A DNA stretch of 64,000 nucleotides from Fibrobacter sp. (GTDB lineage: Bacteria; Fibrobacterota; Fibrobacteria; Fibrobacterales; Fibrobacteraceae): NCBI GenBank assembly GCA_017412605.1, contig JAFPWY010000008.1:212431-276430 (forward strand), given 5' to 3'. The notes below the pieces were generated by a model. The model was not told the DNA's origin. It searched no databases and worked only from the letters and a program-made list of their open reading frames with translations. Positions 59,154 to 64,000 of this stretch are shown one piece after another (position 1 is the stretch's first letter; every line of letters starts with the position of its first letter). The position numbers and the translations under genes are program-made.

Positions 59154-59537
59154 TTACAGGCTTTTCAAGAAGCTATCCGCGTCCATCTCGTCCAAGCTCT
59201 TTTGCAGCTGGGCCAACGTTTCGTCCGAGATAGAGGGCAAGTGGGGCGCGTTACGTTCCGAGGCGCGCTCATTAGAAGCATCCACCATCTTTTTCAGCGA
59301 ATCCGCGACATCGCTCACCGAATCGCCATGCTTCATGACGACGTTCAGGACCTTTGTCAGGCGTTTGCGCAAGTGTTCGAATTCGTCCCGGTCCAGTTCC
59401 GAGATTTCTCCGTGGAAATACATCAGCGGGACATTGCACCTTGCACAAGGGAATATCATCATGTTCGAGATATCACCGTCGAACTGGACGTTGAAGGAAG
59501 CTCCGCAATGGGGACAGCCGATATGCATTTCACTCAT
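59154..59537 (-). CDS. Zinc-ribbon protein with helical C terminus
   Basis: 127 residues from the ATG at 59537 (the open frame starts at a TTG twelve codons earlier). Two Cys pairs, CPHCGASF and CARC, form a zinc ribbon around FDGDISNMMIFP, followed by a charged helical region (LDRDEFEHLRKRLTKVLNVVMK) and a final amphipathic helix (ETLAQLQKSLDEMDADSFLKSL). Cytoplasmic. Function unknown; a regulatory or adaptor role is only a guess. Confidence 0.72.
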   Translation of the reverse strand: MSEMHIGCPHCGASFNVQFDGDISNMMIFPCARCNVPLMYFHGEISELDRDEFEHLRKRLTKVLNVVMKHGDSVSDVADSLKKMVDASNERASERNAPHLPSISDETLAQLQKSLDEMDADSFLKSL

Positions 59538-59703
59538 GTCCAAAATGTAGAAATTTTCGCCAGCGCAAGCCAAAAGCCACGGATTATTTTATCTTTCCCC
59601 ACGTCCAACCTGCTTTTTGTGCGCCCATTCTGATTTTTTGCATTTTTCACCCGTTTTAGCCAAGTTACACACATAAAAACACCTTCGCACTCCACCGAAT
59701 ACC

Positions 59704-60852
59704 ATGCTTTGCCGTTGGCTCTATCACGTAACCAGTCTTGAACTTTTCGACGGACGACTTTTCCGCGCCGGTTCCGCCGCGATGCTTTCCATCATCCTCG
59801 TCCTCTTCTTCATGCCCAAGTACATCCGCCTGCTGCAGAGGATCGACGCGACGAGCGACTTCGACAAGGACGGCAAGACAAAATCCCCCCCGATCATGGG
59901 CGGGCTGCTCCTGGTGGTCGTGGTCGAGATTGTCTCGCTGCTCGTGTGCAACATGAACGGCTATACCATATCTACGCTGGTCATCTTGCTCCTGTTCAGC
60001 ACCGTGGGCGCCATCGACGACATCGCGAAAGTCCGCGCCAAGCGCCTCATCAACCAGGGCCGTATCAAGGCGGCCGACTACATGGACAAGGCCGACGGCA
60101 TCTCCAGCACGCTCAGACTCTTCCTCTACTTTTTGTTCAGCCTTGTCGTCGCCATTTTCTGCTATAAGTTCATCCCCGAACTCAAGGGCGACCTGACTAT
60201 TCCGTTCTGCCCCATCGAAGTGTTCCAGATCCACCTCCCCAACTGGATTTTCGTCGGATTCATGACATTCGTCATCGCCGCCTCCGCGAACGGAACGAAC
60301 TTCACGGACGGCCTCGACAGCCTCGTCTCGGTGCCCATCCTCACCAGTATGGTGTTTGTCGGGCTTGTCGCCTACGTGAGCGGAAACTTTATCTTCAGCC
60401 AGTACCTGAGCGTCCCGTACCTGCCCGGTTGCGACGAACTGTTCCCGCTCGCCACGTCTATCGCGGGCGCACTGCTGGCGTACCTGTGGTTCAATAGCCC
60501 ACCCGCCGAAATCTACATGGGTGACGCGGGCTCCGTCGGATTCGGCGCCACCATCGGCATCATGTTCATCCTGGTGCAGGCAGGGCTATTCCTCCCCATC
60601 GTGTGCATCATCATCATCGCCGAAGCCTGCTCCGTATTGTTACAGATAAGCTGGTTCAAATTCACCAAGAAAACGACAGGCACCGGCAAACGCATATTCC
60701 TGTGCGCACCGCTCCACCACCATTACCAAAAGAAATGGGACGGCAAGTTCCCGAGCAAGCCGCTGATGAATTCCAAGATCGTTTGGCGCATGCACCTGGT
60801 GAGCATCTTCGCGCTCATCTTCAGCATGGTCGTGTTCTTCGGAATTAGGTAG
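59704..60852 (+). CDS. mraY: Phospho-N-acetylmuramoyl-pentapeptide transferase (MraY)-type enzyme
   Basis: 382 residues, about ten membrane helices. Family motifs: KSPPIMGG (normally KxxPTMGG), VGAIDDIAKV with the Asp pair, ANGTNFTDGLDSLVSVP, the IYMGDAGSVGFGA loop and the MraY-specific APLHHHYQKK. It would make lipid I of peptidoglycan. Two deviations: DGLDSL instead of DGLDGL and a long insert of hydrophobic sequence after helix five. It is not in a division/cell-wall cluster but beside a UDP-sugar pyrophosphorylase. HHH argues for MraY rather than WecA. Confidence 0.88.
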   Translation: MLCRWLYHVTSLELFDGRLFRAGSAAMLSIILVLFFMPKYIRLLQRIDATSDFDKDGKTKSPPIMGGLLLVVVVEIVSLLVCNMNGYTISTLVILLLFSTVGAIDDIAKVRAKRLINQGRIKAADYMDKADGISSTLRLFLYFLFSLVVAIFCYKFIPELKGDLTIPFCPIEVFQIHLPNWIFVGFMTFVIAASANGTNFTDGLDSLVSVPILTSMVFVGLVAYVSGNFIFSQYLSVPYLPGCDELFPLATSIAGALLAYLWFNSPPAEIYMGDAGSVGFGATIGIMFILVQAGLFLPIVCIIIIAEACSVLLQISWFKFTKKTTGTGKRIFLCAPLHHHYQKKWDGKFPSKPLMNSKIVWRMHLVSIFALIFSMVVFFGIR

Positions 60853-60875
60853 GGATTGGTGATTAGGAAATAGGC

Positions 60876-62213
60876 ATGAGCAACATCATCGAGACTTTGA
60901 ATGCGGCGGGGCAGCAGGAGCTGGTGGCCCGCCTAGAATCGTTGAGCGGGGATGCCCGCAAAAATTTGGAACGAGACATTTTGAGCCTGGACTGGGAAGA
61001 GCTCAAGGCTCTTTACGCCGAAAAATCAAGCGCATCGCTCGAAGACAACGTTTCGAGCAACTTGAAGCCAATGCCGTTCAAGATCGCGGTCGACGACCTG
61101 CGTTATGATTTCTGGAAAGAGACTGGCGAAATCCTGCTCGGCAAAGGCCAAGTCGCGGCATTCCTCGTCGCAGGCGGGCAAGGCTCTCGCCTCGGTTTCG
61201 ACGGCCCCAAGGGCATGTTCGACATCGGGCTCCCGAGCCACAAGAGTTTATTCCAACTGCAGGCGGAGCGCCTGCTGAACCTCTCTGCACGAGTGGAGCA
61301 TCCCATCCCCTGGTGCATCATGACGAGCCCCCTCAACCACGAGGCGACCGTCAACTTCTTTACCGAGCACGACTTTTTCGGGTACGCCCGCGAAAACATC
61401 CGCTTCTTTGAGCAGGGCACCATCTGCGCTCTCGACCCGAACGGCAAGGCCATCGTCGACGAGAACAACCGTCTCGCCCTCGTCCCCGACGGCAACGGCG
61501 GCTGCTTCCGCGCCCTTTCCCAGAGCGGCACGCTCGCCTGGCTCGTGGAGAAAGGTGTGCAGTACGTGTTCCTTTACAGCGTTGACAACGCGCTCTGCCG
61601 CATCTGCGACCCGGCCTTCATCGGAGCCCTCGCTGCCGAAGGCCGCAGCCTCAGCGCCTCCAAGGTAGTCCACAAGGCGGGTGCCCAAGAAAAGGTGGGC
61701 ATTTTCGCTTTGCAGAACAACAAGCCCGGCGTCGTCGAATACAGCGATTTGCCCGAGAACTACCGCGACATGACCAACCCCGACGGGAGCCTCACCTTCG
61801 ACGGCGGGAACATCGCGATTCACTTATTCAAAATCGCAGGGCTCAGGAAGTTGCAAACTAGCCGCCTCCCCTGGCACACCGCCCGCAAGACCGTCTGCGG
61901 CATCGAGAAATGCTGGAAATTCGAGCAGTTCCTGTTCGACGCGTTCCCGCTGCTCGGCACGATGATGCCGTTCGGCGTCCTCCGCGAAGAGGAATTCTCC
62001 CCGGTCAAGAACGCCGAAGGGAACGATTCCCCCAAGACCGCGCGCGAAATGATTGGCCGGCTCCACCGCGAATGGCTGCGCAAGGCGCACGTGGCGATCG
62101 ACCCCAAAAAGTTCTACGAAATCTCCCCCACCATCAGTTACGCCGGCGAAGGCCTCAAGCAAAGCGTGTTCGACAGGGAAATCGGGAGGAATATTCTGGA
62201 ATTTGAAGAATAG
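60876..62213 (+). CDS. UDP-sugar (UDP-GlcNAc/UDP-glucose type) pyrophosphorylase
   Basis: 445 residues. Nucleotide-binding signature VAAFLVAGGQGSRLGFDGPKGMFDIG (about 89-114) with HKSLFQLQAERLL, MTSPLNHEAT, FFEQGTICAL, PDGNGGCFRAL and the VFLYSVDNALC block are the UDPGP-family pattern close to eukaryotic-type UDP-GlcNAc pyrophosphorylases. It would supply UDP-GlcNAc or UDP-glucose for wall or LPS synthesis, which fits the MraY-type gene 23 bases upstream and the acyltransferase downstream. Confidence 0.9.
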   Translation: MSNIIETLNAAGQQELVARLESLSGDARKNLERDILSLDWEELKALYAEKSSASLEDNVSSNLKPMPFKIAVDDLRYDFWKETGEILLGKGQVAAFLVAGGQGSRLGFDGPKGMFDIGLPSHKSLFQLQAERLLNLSARVEHPIPWCIMTSPLNHEATVNFFTEHDFFGYARENIRFFEQGTICALDPNGKAIVDENNRLALVPDGNGGCFRALSQSGTLAWLVEKGVQYVFLYSVDNALCRICDPAFIGALAAEGRSLSASKVVHKAGAQEKVGIFALQNNKPGVVEYSDLPENYRDMTNPDGSLTFDGGNIAIHLFKIAGLRKLQTSRLPWHTARKTVCGIEKCWKFEQFLFDAFPLLGTMMPFGVLREEEFSPVKNAEGNDSPKTAREMIGRLHREWLRKAHVAIDPKKFYEISPTISYAGEGLKQSVFDREIGRNILEFEE

Positions 62214-62292
62214 TAAACAGTGGTTAGTGGTTAGTGGTTGGTGGTTAGGGGCACGAACCTGAAGCCTCAAGTCCCGAGCCTAAAGTAAACAG
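62214..62292. repeat. Low-complexity interspersed repeats before the acyltransferase gene
   Basis: GTGGTTAGTGGTTAGTGGTTGG-type tandem sequence (about 62219-62249) followed by a CCTGAAGCCTCAAG-type element (about 62259-62286); fills the whole gap. Confidence 0.7.
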
Positions 62293-63225
62293 GTGAATAA
62301 ATCAAAATACATTGTTTATAAATTAGCCTTAGGAGCACTTCTGCGGGTGCCGGATGTTTTCTATTCGGTGCTGTTTGCCACCGTATTCCCGATATACAAG
62401 GCGCTCCACACCAAGCGGGCCTACGGGCGCGTCGTGAAGCACCTGGAAGCGGCCAGAAAATACATGAAAACGCAGGGTCAGGACAGCGTTCCCATGCAGA
62501 AAGTGACCGCACGCGACGTATTCAAAGGCATCTACTGGAACGCACTCGATTCGTACCGCGGCCTCGCCCGCTTCAAAAGCGTTACCCGCCGCATCGTCTA
62601 CGAGAACGAAGAAATCATCCGGGACGCCGTCGCCGAATGCGCCAAGGCCGGGAAACCCATCGCAGGAATCAGCATCCACCATGGTTCCTTCGAGCTCCTG
62701 CACCGCGCACTCTGCCGTTACAGCGAGCATGTCCACCTGATTACCGATTCCGTCGGCGACGAGGCCTTCCGCAAGTGCCTCGAAGACCTCCGCAGCGACC
62801 CGCACCTCACCGAATACCACCCCGAAGAGACCGGGCGGCTCATCCGCGACCTGTTCAAGACAAAAGGCATCCTCGCGATGGTGTACGACCAGGGCCGCAA
62901 CACCAAGGGGAACACCGTCGAGCTGTTCGGGCGGCCCACCACGCTTTACCTGCGACTCCTGCAAAAAGTGAACGAGATGGGAGCAGGCATCGTCACGTTC
63001 CGCACCTGGACCGAGCGAAAGCGCATCATCATCCACTTCGAGACCTACTACCCGCCGCATTACGACAAAATTATAGGGGAAAATGCGCCAGCAGACGCAA
63101 AGAGTACCGAAAGTCCGCTTCTCGGCGCCATCGCCCGCGAGACCGAACAGTGGATAGCGGAGCACCCCGACCAGTGGAGCTGGAACTACCACGGGAACTT
63201 TCTAAATTTGTCGCCGAGGTTATAA
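62293..63225 (+). CDS. LpxL/HtrB-like lipid A acyltransferase family protein
   Basis: 310 residues with a GTG start at 62293. The acyltransferase motif is SIHHGSFELL (His-x4-Glu type); further family blocks are AMVYDQGRNTKGNTVELFGRPTTLYL and GAGIVTFRTW. An N-terminal hydrophobic helix would anchor it to the inner membrane. Probably adds a secondary acyl chain to lipid A or acts on a related lipid. One base before the Smr gene start, so co-translated. Confidence 0.87.
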   Translation: MNKSKYIVYKLALGALLRVPDVFYSVLFATVFPIYKALHTKRAYGRVVKHLEAARKYMKTQGQDSVPMQKVTARDVFKGIYWNALDSYRGLARFKSVTRRIVYENEEIIRDAVAECAKAGKPIAGISIHHGSFELLHRALCRYSEHVHLITDSVGDEAFRKCLEDLRSDPHLTEYHPEETGRLIRDLFKTKGILAMVYDQGRNTKGNTVELFGRPTTLYLRLLQKVNEMGAGIVTFRTWTERKRIIIHFETYYPPHYDKIIGENAPADAKSTESPLLGAIARETEQWIAEHPDQWSWNYHGNFLNLSPRL

Positions 63226-63226
63226 A

Positions 63227-63688
63227 ATGGCATTGAACGCAGACGAAGAGTTCCAGCTGGAATGGCTGAAGAACCACCGCATCGAAGACAAGGACGAGGA
63301 AATGCGCAAGCAGGCGGAAAAGGAAGCCGCCGAGCGCCCCGCAGCCGGACCGCGCGGACGCAAGATGCGCCGCAGCCCGGCAGCCTGGGAACTCCCCGTT
63401 CCCGAAGACGAAATTGACCTCCACGGATTCACCGCCGATGAAGCCGCCGAGGCCGTGGAACGCCGCATCGACGATCTCCTCATCGCTGGACTGAGCGTAC
63501 TGCGCATCATCCACGGCGGAGGGAACCCCGAATACGGGAACGTGAAGCACATCATCGACCGGAAAGTCCGCTCCGAATGGAAAAACAGGGTCATTTTCTA
63601 CAAGGTTGAACCCGACAACGCTGGGTCCAGCATCATGAAAATCGGGAAACCCCGCCCGACAGTCCCCCAGAAACGAAAAAAACGCTAA
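63227..63688 (+). CDS. Smr-domain protein
   Basis: 153 residues. A charged N terminus, then the Smr domain: DEIDLHGFTADEAAEAVERRIDD with the DLHG motif and VLRIIHGGGNPEYGNVKHIID where the usual HGKG reads HGGG. Ends in a basic tail (PQKRKKR). Smr domains nick or bind DNA and, in MutS2-like and stalled-ribosome factors, RNA; this stand-alone version has no established target. Follows the acyltransferase stop by one base. Confidence 0.88.
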   Translation: MALNADEEFQLEWLKNHRIEDKDEEMRKQAEKEAAERPAAGPRGRKMRRSPAAWELPVPEDEIDLHGFTADEAAEAVERRIDDLLIAGLSVLRIIHGGGNPEYGNVKHIIDRKVRSEWKNRVIFYKVEPDNAGSSIMKIGKPRPTVPQKRKKR

Positions 63689-63717
63689 AAAAACGATTTT
63701 TTTCGTGACTTTCCCCT

Positions 63718-63745
63718 TTGACAACCGACAACATTTAACTATCTT
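63718..63745 (+). promoter_or_regulatory. Promoter of the tRNA gene
   Basis: TTGACA (63718-63723), a 16-base spacer and TATCTT (63740-63745), placing the transcript start a few bases before the tRNA. This is the clearest sigma70-type promoter in the window. Confidence 0.65.
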
Positions 63746-63759
63746 TGAGCCCACAAGAA

Positions 63760-63833
63760 CGGAATATAGCTCAGCCTGGTAGAGCGCTTGCTTCGGGAGC
63801 AAGAGGTCGTGAGTTCGAATCTCGCTATTCCGA
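63760..63833 (+). tRNA. tRNA-Pro(CGG)
   Basis: The cloverleaf can be drawn: acceptor CGGAATA/TATTCCG (63760-63766, 63826-63832) with discriminator A, anticodon stem CTTGC/GCAAG around the loop TTCGGGA giving anticodon CGG, and a T-arm with GTTCGAATC. The CCA end is not encoded. A terminator follows directly. Confidence 0.97.
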
Positions 63834-63836
63834 TAC

Positions 63837-63864
63837 AAAAGGCACCCCCAAGGGTGCCTTTTTT
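63837..63864 (+). terminator. Terminator after tRNA-Pro
   Basis: AAAAGGCACCC/GGGTGCCTTTT stem with T run. The inverted repeat extends outward through ATTCCGATAC (63827-63836, the tRNA 3' end) and GTATCGGAAT (63865-63874). Confidence 0.9.
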
Positions 63865-63874
63865 GTATCGGAAT

Positions 63875-64000
63875 ATCATGCGAGATGAGAACTCACGAAG
63901 TGAGTTCGACTAAATCGTCGATGAGCGAAGCGAATATTAGACGATTTAGCGATTTCGCCGTAAGGCGGAACCCGAAGGGCAAAAGCTGAGTGAAACGAAG
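63875..64000. repeat. Array of small hairpins downstream of tRNA-Pro
   Basis: Successive perfect or near-perfect palindromes: GAACTCAC-GAA-GTGAGTTC (63889-63907), CTAAATCGTC...GACGATTTAG (63910-63949), CGCC-GTAA-GGCG and CCC-GAA-GGG. Most loops are GAA or CGAAG. No coding frame I trust; continues past the window edge. Confidence 0.7.

Noticed and set aside
63889..64000. A coding region in the hairpin array after tRNA-Pro
   Set aside because: Frames across it are short and translate only the palindromes; nothing resembles a protein start.

Overview
The window looks like a chromosomal segment of a Fibrobacter-type bacterium: Gram-negative, diderm and fibre-degrading. The signs are lipoproteins whose signal peptide ends in an ACGDD- or ACS-type lipobox followed by Ser/Lys-rich linkers, a GH5 glycoside hydrolase carried on such a lipoprotein, beta-barrel proteins ending in an aromatic residue, a TonB/ExbBD system, and many short interspersed repeats between (and inside) genes. 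This assignment is inferred from sequence style, not from a database search.

Layout. (1) 1-4.4 kb is an accessory edge: a LlaJI-like restriction-modification operon (C5 methyltransferase, McrB-like AAA+ protein, truncated LlaJI-type nuclease), an 818-base intergenic stretch holding a 58-base direct repeat, and the remains of two decayed genes (an ORF6N-domain protein and a SAM methyltransferase). (2) 4.4-37.8 kb is an envelope and metal region: a secreted alpha/beta hydrolase; a Gx-transporter/NusG-II pair divergent from ApbE; a large duplicated-domain lipoprotein; a porin-like protein; dtxR-feoA-feoB; a second DtxR-family regulator; a P1B-type ATPase with its DUF6110 partner; two RND/MMPL exporters; a flavodoxin/DUF3793/ABC/ABC/AraC cluster; a beta-propeller-like lipoprotein; then LolA-like protein, DUF1302-like barrel, TonB, ExbB, ExbD and a TonB-dependent receptor. 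A palindrome of the form TTAGNC-NN-GNCTAA recurs in front of most of these transcription units. I read it as the operator of the two local DtxR-family proteins, making this a compact iron-responsive island.

(3) 37.8-50.8 kb is mostly housekeeping: RdgB, Dus, a radical SAM protein, NrnA, a UPF0489 protein, HisC, an RsuA-type pseudouridine synthase, FtsE without an adjacent FtsX, SurA and a companion lipoprotein. Within it lies a pair of secreted lipoproteins, a GH5 hydrolase and a protein with a clear barnase domain. (4) 50.9-64 kb has HrpA, a tiny zinc ribbon, a Cof-type HAD phosphatase, a DUF4143 ATPase, an unknown membrane protein beside an antitoxin remnant, a LysE-family exporter, an MraY-type transferase, a UDP-sugar pyrophosphorylase, an LpxL-like acyltransferase, an Smr protein and tRNA-Pro(CGG).

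Two themes stand out. ApbE is followed by a lipoprotein carrying two identical DAFTSAT motifs that resemble the DxxSGAT flavinylation site; together with the Gx-transporter/NusG-II pair and the shared operators this suggests an iron-controlled, surface-exposed flavoprotein system. Second, several families of short repeats lie not only between genes but in frame inside hrpA, the UPF0489 gene and the 3' end of exbB, so they appear to have been absorbed as coding sequence.
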